A model generated the notes under the pieces. That model saw nothing but the letters and a program-made list of their open reading frames with translations. It was not told the DNA's origin and made no database searches. Positions 1 through 5,104 of a DNA stretch of 9,929 nt are shown here, piece by piece. A program made the translations under genes and the position numbers. Each line of letters begins with the position of its first letter. Position 1 is the first letter of the stretch. This DNA is from Micrococcales bacterium. GTDB lineage: Bacteria > Actinomycetota > Actinomycetes > Actinomycetales > Dermatophilaceae. Location: the NCBI GenBank assembly GCA_030452775.1, contig JAKDLQ010000073.1, positions 1 to 9,929 of the forward strand. The letters run 5' to 3'.

Positions 1-2
1 CG

Positions 3-356
3 ATGGGCTTGGAGTGGGAGCAGGTCGTCATCGACGCGGCTGATCCGGCCGGTCTCGGGCAGTGGTGGGCGGACGCGCTCGACTGGGTCGTGGTCAACGA
101 CTCGCGCGAGGAGTTCGAGATCCGCCCGGCCGCCGACCGCCTGCCTGGGCTGCTGTTCGTGGCTGTCGGTGCCGCCAAGGTGGCGAAGAACCGGCTTCAT
201 CCCGATTTCCGGCCGGACGACCAGGACGAGGCGGTGGCCCGTTTCCTCGCGCGCGGTGCCCGTCGGGTCGACATCGGCCAGGGCGAGCAGCCCTGGGTGG
301 TGCTTGCCGATCCGGAAGGCAACGAGTTCTGCGTGCTGGCCAAGCGCCAGCGCTGA
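3..356 (+). CDS. VOC-family (glyoxalase-like) protein
   Basis: A 117-residue protein that looks complete, although only two bases precede its ATG, so an upstream start cannot be excluded. It has the form of one actinobacterial glyoxalase-like (VOC superfamily) domain. An N-terminal beta strand (LEWEQVVIDAADP) is followed by an amphipathic helix with the W-W-A-x-A-L-x-W pattern (residues 21-28), typical of VOC half-domains. The C-terminal strand VVLADPEGNEFCVL (99-112) is the family hallmark, and KNRLHPDF (62-69) matches the usual central K-N-R-x-H-x-D motif. VOC proteins bind a metal or small ligand and include lyases, dioxygenases and resistance proteins; the substrate cannot be told from sequence. 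The gene converges with the minus-strand gene ending at 438, with an 81-bp gap holding a short tandem repeat. Confidence 0.85.
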   Translation: MGLEWEQVVIDAADPAGLGQWWADALDWVVVNDSREEFEIRPAADRLPGLLFVAVGAAKVAKNRLHPDFRPDDQDEAVARFLARGARRVDIGQGEQPWVVLADPEGNEFCVLAKRQR

Positions 357-382
357 CGGCGAACGACCGCCGACGTCGTCCG

Positions 383-426
383 ATCCGCACCGCCGTCCCA
401 TCCGCACCGCCGTCCCATCCGCACCG
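383..426. repeat. 17-bp tandem repeat, 2.6 copies
   Basis: The 17-base unit ATCCGCACCGCCGTCCC occurs at 383-399 and again at 400-416 without change, followed by a 10-base partial copy at 417-426. It fills most of the gap between the converging VOC and DUF6544-like genes and ends 11 bases before the latter's stop codon. I see no T-tract or hairpin that would make it a terminator. Confidence 0.9.
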
Positions 427-437
427 AGGAGGGCTGC

Positions 438-1325
438 TCACGGGTCGCGTCGGCGGTCCGGCTCGAGCGGTTGCAGGTCGGCGATCTGGTATCGGAAGAA
501 CTCGCCGCCCTCCCAACGGTCGGTTCCGTAGTGCCAACCGAGCCGGCCGACGCTAGGGATGGTCAGGCCGGCGAAGGTGCGCTGGGTGGTGAAGGTGCCT
601 CCGAAGCTGTGCCAGTCCCAGTGTCCGGTCTCGTCAGGGTCGCCCCACCGGTCGAAGACGGCAGAGACGATGTCCCCGCCCGGCCCCAGCTGGCACCGAG
701 CCTCGATCGGGGTGTCCCCGACGAGATGGCGGGCGGTGATGTGATCGGCGTCCTCGGCCGACCAGCGCACCCCGAAGCGCGGGAGCATGGCGGTCGGTAA
801 CCAGATCGCCTCGGCGCCGCAGCGGCCGGCGGCACTCCGAGAGACGTCGGGCCCGTCCGCCTGCGCCACCGGGACCAGCCCGGCGAGCTTCCAGTCCATC
901 CCGCCCACACCGTCCAGGTAGCGATCGGATCCGCTGATGAGACCCGCGACTCGGGCCGCCCAGACGAAGCCGTCATGCGGCCGCAGGATCTGGCGCGCCC
1001 GGAACGGCAGCCACCGCCCGATCTTGATGCTGCCGCGCATCGTGATCTCGACGCACCGCGTCAAAGGTGTGCCCTCAGCGATCGCCTGGGCCAGGTGCCG
1101 TCGGACTGGGCCTTCGAGCCCATCCAACTCCGCGGCGGTGAACACCTCCCCAGTGGCGGGTTCACCCGTGGCGGACTCGTTGCGCAGCCGGTGCCGCCAG
1201 TCGGCCAGGGTCCAGCCGGCCCTTGACACATGGTCTCGGTCTCGGCTTGTCATCGGTGTGGACGCCATGTCGCGACGGAGACGATATGTTCCTGCGGCCA
1301 CGGCAGGACGCCACCATCGATACAT
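438..1325 (-). CDS. DUF6544/DUF6920-like protein
   Basis: A 295-residue protein of unknown function. The body resembles the actinobacterial DUF6544/DUF6920 family from memory. It has an N-terminal acidic helix (FTAAELDGLEGPVRRHLAQA), then a beta-rich region with M-R-G-x-I-x-I-G-x-W-L-P-F, the aromatic stretch DGFVWAA, and a late W-Y/H-rich part (FDRWGDPD...GGTFTTQRTFAGLTIPSVGRLGWHYGTDRWEGGEFFRYQI). No signal peptide or membrane span is obvious. The chosen ATG at 1325 has a GAGGGG Shine-Dalgarno six bases ahead. Alternative ATGs are at 1268 and 1253, and the first 19 residues (MYRWWRPAVAAGTYRLRRD) look unlike the rest, so the true start may be internal. It is divergent from dedA and convergent with the VOC gene. 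A much longer open frame upstream (to 2423) runs antisense through dedA and is an artefact of GC bias. Confidence 0.75.
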   Translation of the reverse strand: MYRWWRPAVAAGTYRLRRDMASTPMTSRDRDHVSRAGWTLADWRHRLRNESATGEPATGEVFTAAELDGLEGPVRRHLAQAIAEGTPLTRCVEITMRGSIKIGRWLPFRARQILRPHDGFVWAARVAGLISGSDRYLDGVGGMDWKLAGLVPVAQADGPDVSRSAAGRCGAEAIWLPTAMLPRFGVRWSAEDADHITARHLVGDTPIEARCQLGPGGDIVSAVFDRWGDPDETGHWDWHSFGGTFTTQRTFAGLTIPSVGRLGWHYGTDRWEGGEFFRYQIADLQPLEPDRRRDP

Positions 1326-1337
1326 ATCACGCCCCTC

Positions 1338-1343
1338 ACAATA
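1338..1343 (-). promoter_or_regulatory. Possible -10 box of the DUF6544-like gene
   Basis: TATTGT on the minus strand, 12 bases before the ATG at 1325. The apparent Shine-Dalgarno GAGGGG (1332-1337) lies directly after it, so it would be inside the -10/+1 gap if this box were used. Either the box or the RBS call is therefore suspect. A second TANNNT (TATCGT, 1281-1286, minus) lies 12 bases before the alternative ATG at 1268. Confidence 0.3.
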
Positions 1344-1414
1344 GTTCGCTCCCGTCGCCTCGGGCCGGTGCCGTCGCATCGACGAACGTGGGGGTGCCCA
1401 TCCCAAAGAACACT

Positions 1415-1420
1415 TACCCT
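1415..1420 (+). promoter_or_regulatory. -10 box of dedA, leaderless arrangement
   Basis: TACCCT fits the actinobacterial -10 consensus TANNNT and ends exactly seven bases before the dedA ATG at 1428, putting the expected transcription start on or next to the A of the start codon. GAAGG at 1422-1426 is only one base from the ATG and too close to serve as a Shine-Dalgarno. No convincing -35 was seen. Confidence 0.6.
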
Positions 1421-1427
1421 TGAAGGC

Positions 1428-2129
1428 ATGCACGCACTTGCCAGCCTCGGTCCGGACTGGATGGACCCCGCCTTCCTGCTCGAGCAGTACGGCGGCGCCT
1501 TCTTCTGGATCGCCCTGGTCATCGTCTTCATCGAGTGCGGGCTGCTCTTCCCGATCCTGCCGGGTGACACGCTGCTGTTCGCGATGGGGCTGTTCATCGC
1601 GACCGGACAGGTGCACGTCAACTTCTTCGTGGCGATGGTGCTGCTCAGCGTGGTGGCATTTATTGGCAACGTGAGCGGCTACGAGATCGGCCGGGCCCTC
1701 GGCATCCCGCTCTACGAACGGCAGGGGCGCTTCATCAACCGTCGCAACTTCGACAAGACCCGCGGCTTCTTCGACCACCACGGCAACAAGGCGCTCGTCA
1801 TCGGCCGGTTCGTCCCGATCGTGCGGACCTACATCACCGTCGTCGCCGGGGTGAGCCGGATGGAGCGCCGCCGCTTCTTCACGTGGAGCGCCATCGGCGC
1901 CGTCGGCTGGGTCGTGAGCATCATGGTCCTCGGCTACGTCCTGGGACAGGCGTTCCCGGCGCTGCAGCACAACATCGAGGCCCTCATCCTGCTCATCGTC
2001 GCGTTCTCGCTGATCCCGATGGTCTTCGAATGGTGGCGGCACAAGCGCAAGGCCGCGGCAATCGCCACCGAGGTCGGTGACGCAGCGACCGACATCGCCG
2101 ACGAGGTGACCGGCGACGGGCGCCGTTGA
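1428..2129 (+). CDS. DedA-family integral membrane protein
   Basis: A 233-residue protein of the DedA/SNARE-associated (VTT) family, whose members are inner-membrane proteins. Some act as undecaprenyl-phosphate or phospholipid flippases and maintain envelope homeostasis; which activity applies here is not shown. Visible family marks are E36 in FIECGLLFPILPGDTLLF (34-51), the glycine-rich G-N-V-S-G-Y-E-I-G-R (80-89), and the signature GRFVPIVRTYITVVAGVSRM (126-145) with the arginines and proline typical of DedA. Hydrophobic spans lie at about 25-43, 45-60, 65-82, 155-175 and 184-200. The tail after 203 is basic then acidic (KRKAAA...DIADE) and probably cytosolic. The ATG is chosen over the upstream in-frame GC-rich extension because it lies seven bases after a TANNNT box. 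The length is normal for the family. Confidence 0.92.
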   Translation: MHALASLGPDWMDPAFLLEQYGGAFFWIALVIVFIECGLLFPILPGDTLLFAMGLFIATGQVHVNFFVAMVLLSVVAFIGNVSGYEIGRALGIPLYERQGRFINRRNFDKTRGFFDHHGNKALVIGRFVPIVRTYITVVAGVSRMERRRFFTWSAIGAVGWVVSIMVLGYVLGQAFPALQHNIEALILLIVAFSLIPMVFEWWRHKRKAAAIATEVGDAATDIADEVTGDGRR

Positions 2130-2138
2130 CTGCGCAGC

Positions 2139-2159
2139 ATGCCCGGCGAGGCGGGGCAT
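2139..2159. terminator. Weak hairpin after dedA
   Basis: ATGCCC (2139-2144) pairs with GGGCAT (2154-2159) around a nine-base loop, ten bases after the dedA stop codon. No T-tract follows, so it is at best a weak, Rho-assisted or I-shaped terminator in the dedA-lemA convergent gap. The rest of 2160-2279 shows nothing I can identify. Confidence 0.3.
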
Positions 2160-2279
2160 AGTGGCGCGAGTAGACGATGCTGGTTCGGACGATGCGGGTT
2201 CGTTGGGGCGACATATCGACTGATCGAACCGGGATCGTCCTCTCCGGCCGATGTCGGGCGTCGAGACCCCACGCTCCGC

Positions 2280-2337
2280 CCGGAGTCCGGTTAGTCGTTG
2301 GGGATATTCCGGAGTCCGGTCAGTCGTTGGGGATATT
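2280..2337. repeat. 29-bp tandem duplication of the lemA 3' end
   Basis: Two head-to-tail copies, 2280-2308 and 2309-2337, are identical in 28 of 29 positions. Each contains the interrupted palindrome CCGGA-G-TCCGG and, on the minus strand, codons for N-I-P-N-D plus a stop. The only difference is the stop codon itself: TGA in the copy used by lemA (2320-2322) and TAA in the outer copy (2291-2293). Since 29 is not a multiple of three, the outer copy is out of frame with lemA. Confidence 0.95.
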
Positions 2338-3027
2338 GCGGTCCACGTTGGGATTGGGGACGTTCGGATCGACCGGCGCTGACTGCACGCCGCCGGGCTG
2401 AGTCGACGGCCCACCGATCCCACCGGGCTGCGTCGAGGCTCCCACCGACGGCCCCGCTGCCGAGCCGCCCGACCCGAACGAGACGTTGGGCACCTGCGCC
2501 TCGATGGCCGGCGTCTCGAAGTACTCGGCGCGCCCGATCTTGCCCAGACCGGCGATGATGTTGCTCGGCACCGACTCGACCTTGGTGTTGAGGTCGCGCA
2601 CGAGCGCGTTGTAGTAGCGCCGCGAGCTGGCGATCCGATCCTCGGTGCTCGTCAGCTCCTGCTGCAGGGCCAGGAAGTTCTGGTTGGCCTTGAGATCCGG
2701 ATAGGCCTCGGAGATCGCCATGAGGCGACCGAGGGCCTGGCTCAACTCGCCCTCGGACGCGGCGGCCTGCGCCGGCCCCTGACCCCCCGACATGGCCGCG
2801 GACCGGGCCTTCATGACCGCTTCGAGCGTGCCGCTCTCGTGGGCCGCATAGCCCTTGACGGTCTCGACAAGGTTGGGAATGAGGTCGTGCCGGCGCTTGA
2901 GCTCGACGTCGATCTGACGCCACCCCTCCTCGACCTTGTTGCGAAGGCCGATGAGGCCGTTGTAGGCGCTGACGCCCCAGATGGCGGCCAGCACGACGAT
3001 GCCGAGCAGGATCCAGACGACGATCAT
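2320..3027 (-). CDS. lemA: LemA family protein
   Basis: A 235-residue LemA-family protein. The family has a single N-terminal membrane anchor and a helical bundle; its biochemical role is not settled. Residues 2-19 form the anchor (IVVWILLGIVVLAAIWGV), followed by YNGLIGLRNKVEEGWRQIDVELKRRHDLIPNLVETVKGYA (22-61), the most conserved part of the family. The helical domain continues through LMAISEAYPDLKANQNF and RRYYNALVRDLNTKVESVPSNIIA to residue 175. The last 50 residues are low-complexity and Gly/Pro/Asn-rich, with two STQPGG units (198-203, 208-213) and NVPNPNV, unlike the family core and probably disordered. The ATG has GGAG (3033-3036) five bases ahead. Its 3' end is duplicated outside the gene. 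It converges with dedA and is followed upstream by pyrE on the same strand, separated by the 80-bp-period repeat. Confidence 0.95.
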   Translation of the reverse strand: MIVVWILLGIVVLAAIWGVSAYNGLIGLRNKVEEGWRQIDVELKRRHDLIPNLVETVKGYAAHESGTLEAVMKARSAAMSGGQGPAQAAASEGELSQALGRLMAISEAYPDLKANQNFLALQQELTSTEDRIASSRRYYNALVRDLNTKVESVPSNIIAGLGKIGRAEYFETPAIEAQVPNVSFGSGGSAAGPSVGASTQPGGIGGPSTQPGGVQSAPVDPNVPNPNVDRNIPND

Positions 3028-3060
3028 GAGTACTCCATCAGGTCAGAGTGCGATGCCTCG

Positions 3061-3066
3061 ATCCTA
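3061..3066 (-). promoter_or_regulatory. -10 box of lemA
   Basis: TAGGAT on the minus strand. The expected start is near 3054 (an A), giving a leader of about 27 bases that carries the GGAG Shine-Dalgarno at 3033-3036. The -35 position (about 3084-3090) falls inside copy 1 of the 80-bp-period repeat and reads GGCCGG, so no consensus -35 is present. Confidence 0.5.
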
Positions 3067-3079
3067 GAGCCTGACCAAA

Positions 3080-3234
3080 CATCCCGGCCCGGCCCACGGG
3101 CGCTCCGATCCTCCCTCGCCGGCGCTCGGTCGATTCTCACGCCCTAGGCCAGGCGAACCCATCGCGGCCCGGCCCACGGACGCTCCGATCCTCCCTCGCT
3201 GGCGCTCGGTCGATTCTCACGCCCTAGGCCAGGC
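3080..3234. repeat. Tandem duplication, 80-bp period, at the pyrE 3' end
   Basis: Two 75-bp copies, 3080-3154 and 3160-3234, differ at only three positions (3084/3164, 3100/3180, 3120/3200) and are separated by five bases. The right-hand copy contains the pyrE stop codon (3224-3226) and its last eight coding bases; the left-hand copy repeats this segment and reaches into the lemA -35 region. Read on the minus strand, one frame across copy 1 gives S-A-S-E-G-G-S-E-R. I associate such peptides with dispersed intergenic repeats in high-GC actinobacteria, from memory only. No clear terminator hairpin is formed within a copy. Confidence 0.95.
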
Positions 3235-3778
3235 CGAGCTCCGCGAGGGAGTAGACATATCGGTACTCCACTCCCGCAGCCCGGATCACCTCGCCGGCCC
3301 CCGTGGCGCGGTCGGCGATCGTCGCGACCGCCACCGGCCGCGCGCCGACCTCCCGAACGGCCGCGAGCGCCTCGAGCGGCGAGGCCCCGGTCGTCGTCGT
3401 GTCCTCGACGACGAGCACGTCGCGGCCCGTGATGGCCGGGCCCTCGACCCGCTGCTGCAGCCCGTGCGCCTTGCCCGTCTTGCGGACCACGAAGGCATCC
3501 AACCGCTCGCCTCCCGCGGCCGCCGCATGCAGCATCGAGGTCGCCACCGGGTCCGCCCCGAGCGTGAGGCCGCCGACGGCGGCATACGACAGGTCTTTGG
3601 TCAGCTCGCGCATGACGATCCCGACGAGCGGGGCCGCCTCGCCGTCGAGCGAGATCCGCCGCAGGTCGACGTAGTAGTCGGCCTCCCGCCCGGAGGAGAG
3701 GGTGACCCGCCCGTGGACGATCGCCCGGCCCTTGATGATCTCGAGCAGTCGGGCGCGGGCGGCAGCTACATCGGTCAC
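3224..3778 (-). CDS. pyrE: Orotate phosphoribosyltransferase
   Basis: A 184-residue enzyme that joins orotate to PRPP to make orotidine 5'-monophosphate in pyrimidine synthesis (cytosolic). From the chosen start, the substrate-binding stretch VHGRVTLSSGREADYYVDLR begins near residue 21. VGGLTLGADPVATSMLHA and FVVRKTGKAHGLQQRVEG (the catalytic loop with its Lys and His) follow. VLVVEDTTTTGASPLEAL is the PRPP-binding P-loop with two acidic residues, and ATIADRATGA is the usual C-terminal part. GTG at 3778 is preferred: a TACGAT box ends six bases ahead, which fits a leaderless message, while the in-frame ATG at 3811 has no Shine-Dalgarno and would add MGARPAAYDLG. The stop codon lies in a tandem duplication. 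No other pyrimidine gene is nearby. Confidence 0.96.
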   Translation of the reverse strand: MTDVAAARARLLEIIKGRAIVHGRVTLSSGREADYYVDLRRISLDGEAAPLVGIVMRELTKDLSYAAVGGLTLGADPVATSMLHAAAAGGERLDAFVVRKTGKAHGLQQRVEGPAITGRDVLVVEDTTTTGASPLEALAAVREVGARPVAVATIADRATGAGEVIRAAGVEYRYVYSLAELGLA

Positions 3779-3784
3779 GCCCAG

Positions 3785-3790
3785 ATCGTA
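3785..3790 (-). promoter_or_regulatory. -10 box of pyrE, leaderless arrangement
   Basis: TACGAT on the minus strand, six bases before the GTG at 3778. This supports both the GTG start and independent transcription of pyrE from the hydrolase gene 178 bp upstream. Confidence 0.55.
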
Positions 3791-3956
3791 TGCCGCCGGG
3801 CGTGCTCCCATCGCGCCCGGAGCAGGAGGACGGGCTCCACCTCACGGCCCGGGTCGGCCCGATGTCGGCGAGGACAGAGAGCATCCCGAGCGCGACGAGG
3901 CGTCGACGAGCAGCCCCACACCGACGAGGAGCCGGCCGACATCGCCCCAATGCCGG
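3791..3956 (-). other. pyrE-hydrolase gap with possible degenerate coding remnant
   Basis: I see no intact gene here. Minus-strand translations show membrane-like fragments in different frames: DVGRLLVGVGLLVDAS in one, then LVALGMLSVLADIGPTRAVR in another. This could be a frameshifted remnant of a small membrane protein or chance hydrophobicity of GC-rich DNA. CCGGC and GCCGG just after the hydrolase stop could pair across a 15-base loop, but without a T-tract. Confidence 0.2.
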
Positions 3957-4691
3957 TCACCGCCTCAGCAGGTCGATGAACGTGTCGGAGGAGATGACGG
4001 GGGCGAAGTAGTCGTTGATCCGCTCGAACGTCGCCGCCTCCTGGTCGGGTCGCTGGGCTCCCGTCGCGTCACCGATGACAATGGGCAGCAGCCCATGGTC
4101 ACGGGCCGCGCGGGCATTGCCCTCGACGCACCAGTCCAGGTGGATACCGGTGAGCACAAGCACCTCGACGTGCTGGCGCGCCAGGGTGAGCGGCAGGTCC
4201 GTGCCGGTGAACGCGGTCTGGAGCGCCTTCTCGTAGAGTTCGTTGTCCTCCGGCTGCACCAGTGCGCGGAGGTCGCTGACGAGCGCGTCGTCCCAGGCCC
4301 GCTGCTCGGGCGTGACGTCGAGATGGCCGGTCCACGACCGGTACTGCGCACGGTCGAAGACCGTCTGCGGATAGGCGTCGCGGAAGATCGTGAACCCGAT
4401 CCAGTTGAAAGACACGAAGTTGGTCGCGGCTCGCGCGGCGCGCGCAACCTTCACGGTGGCCTCGAGGCTGCCCCGGAAGGCGTGTCCTTCGCTGTACTGG
4501 ACCCCGCCCTCCCGATAGAGCGAGTTCGACTGGCTGATGGAGAGGAATGCCGCCGGGCGCGACAGGATCTCGCGCAGGTCGAGCGACTGCCACTGGGGTG
4601 CCAGCGGCGGGATCAGGTGGGCGTTGCTGGGCGGGAAGTCCGCTGGGTCGAGGGTCGCGGAGTGGGTGGGAACGTCGATCTGGGTGGTCAT
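3957..4691 (-). CDS. Isochorismatase-family cysteine hydrolase, atypical active site
   Basis: A 244-residue member of the isochorismatase/nicotinamidase-like cysteine hydrolase superfamily. The C-terminal half is clear: LYEKALQTAFTGTDLPLTL (152-170) aligns with the family's lysine loop (K155) and the S/T-A-F-x-G-T-x-L element. VEVLVLTGIHLDWCVEGNARAARDHG (175-200) carries the nucleophile position C188, followed by LLPIVIGDAT. In the N-terminal strand, where the family has I-D-M-Q-N, this protein reads I-S-Q-S-N (52-56), so the catalytic Asp is a Ser. Residues 1-45 form an extension before that strand, and 92-140 contain extra aromatic-rich sequence. The substrate is unknown. The ATG at 4691 has GAAGGA (4697-4702) five bases upstream. 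The open frame continues upstream through the riboswitch but is not the likely start. It is preceded by a SAM-type riboswitch and a Cys-containing leader ORF, which imply a sulfur-related role by inference. Confidence 0.85.
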   Translation of the reverse strand: MTTQIDVPTHSATLDPADFPPSNAHLIPPLAPQWQSLDLREILSRPAAFLSISQSNSLYREGGVQYSEGHAFRGSLEATVKVARAARAATNFVSFNWIGFTIFRDAYPQTVFDRAQYRSWTGHLDVTPEQRAWDDALVSDLRALVQPEDNELYEKALQTAFTGTDLPLTLARQHVEVLVLTGIHLDWCVEGNARAARDHGLLPIVIGDATGAQRPDQEAATFERINDYFAPVISSDTFIDLLRR

Positions 4692-4727
4692 GTCGATCCT
4701 TCGGTTCAGGGGGTGCTTGTCGTCAGA

Positions 4728-4748
4728 TGTCAGTGCGCGGCACTGACA
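4728..4748 (-). promoter_or_regulatory. 9-bp hairpin over the leader-ORF stop codon
   Basis: TGTCAGTGC (minus 4748-4740) and GCACTGACA (4736-4728) form a perfect nine-base-pair stem with a three-base CGC loop. It covers the last codons and the TGA of the leader ORF and lies eight bases after the Cys-Cys codons. No T-run follows. It could be a pause or attenuation hairpin whose folding depends on where ribosomes sit on the leader ORF. Confidence 0.65.
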
Positions 4749-4852
4749 GGCATCGGACAACACGACATGGAGCCGATCCGGCATAGATCGACGTGGCGTC
4801 GTGAGAACAGCCGCAGGCCGTGGGCCTGGACACCGGCAAGCGCATGAGACAT
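4730..4852 (-). CDS. Sulfur-type leader peptide (upstream ORF)
   Basis: A 40-codon ORF between the riboswitch and the hydrolase gene, translated by hand as MSHALAGVQAHGLRLFSRRH followed by VDLCRIGSMSCCPMPVSAAH. The core R-L-F-S-R-R-H-V-D-L-C-R-I (14-26) followed by Cys-Cys (31-32) matches the short actinobacterial leader peptides I know upstream of sulfur-assimilation and cysteine genes (pattern S/N-R-x-H-V-D-L-C/M-R...C). The ATG at 4852 has GGAGG (4859-4863) with an ideal six-base gap. The ATG four bases earlier (4856) is only two bases from that site and reads in the hydrolase frame. The stop lies inside a strong hairpin, 38 bases before the main start. The likely role is cis regulation through ribosome position at Cys codons rather than a working peptide. 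It is frame-shifted by one relative to the main gene. Confidence 0.85.
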   Translation of the reverse strand: MSHALAGVQAHGLRLFSRRHVDLCRIGSMSCCPMPVSAAH

Positions 4853-4865
4853 GCATTTCCTCCAT

Positions 4866-4961
4866 CGTTCCCGGCTTTAGCACCCGCTCCCGCACCACAC
4901 GTGGCGAGGGGGGTTGCTGCGGCGTCGACGAGCCAGGTCTCTCGGCCGCTCTTGATGAACG
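4866..4961 (-). promoter_or_regulatory. SAM-I-clan riboswitch (S-box or SAM-I/IV variant)
   Basis: The minus strand shows the S-box core in order: ATCAAGAG (4956-4949), GAGAGACC (near 4943-4936), CAGCAACC (4919-4912) and GGTGCTAAA (4884-4876). Predicted helices agree. P1 is CGTTC (4961-4957) with GAACG (4870-4866). P2 is GCGGC (4949-4945) with GCCGC (4923-4919). P3 is CCC-T-CGCCAC (4910-4901) with GTGGTG-C-GGG (4898-4889), having one mismatch and one wobble. A further helix is CTGGC (4936-4932) with GCCGG (4875-4871). There is no room for a separate P4 hairpin between GGTGCTAAA and P1, which favours the actinobacterial SAM-I/IV-variant form over classical SAM-I. The leader-ORF Shine-Dalgarno starts three bases after P1, so ligand binding could affect translation or transcription. 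Confidence 0.9.
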
Positions 4962-4966
4962 TGACG

Positions 4967-4972
4967 ACCGTA
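4967..4972 (-). promoter_or_regulatory. -10 box for the riboswitch transcript
   Basis: TACGGT on the minus strand; the expected start is at about 4960-4962, exactly at the 5' edge of riboswitch helix P1. A weak -35 candidate, TTTCTG, lies 18 bases upstream. The remaining DNA up to the SDR stop (4973-5104) shows nothing else I can support. Confidence 0.55.
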
Positions 4973-5104
4973 GGTCTCGGCAACGGATCGCAGAAACGCC
5001 GTCTCAGCATGCGGGACCGCCGTCCAGCAGGTGACTCGATCACGCACTGGAACCCACGGCCGTATGCCGCTGGGCTCGGCCCTCAGCTTCCTGGCCTGCC
5101 GAGG

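Noticed and set aside
2130..2290. Small gene or RNA between dedA and lemA
   Set aside because: No ORF with start signals or family likeness, and no conserved RNA core; only a weak hairpin is visible.
1326..2423. Minus-strand open frame extending the DUF6544-like ORF to 661 aa
   Set aside because: It is antisense to dedA, and its composition (long runs of D/E/H/R) is typical of a GC-biased shadow frame. Only the part below 1325 resembles a protein family.
3080..3234. CRISPR-like repeat array
   Set aside because: Only two copies, a 75-bp unit and a 5-bp spacer, which is a tandem duplication and not a CRISPR array.
4692..4898. N-terminal extension of the isochorismatase-like protein to 313 aa
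   Set aside because: The frame is open by chance through the riboswitch and leader ORF. The ATG at 4691 has its own Shine-Dalgarno, and the extension has no domain character.
4723..5043. 106-aa minus-strand ORF over the riboswitch
   Set aside because: It covers the structured RNA and lacks a Shine-Dalgarno; the RNA conservation explains the region better.
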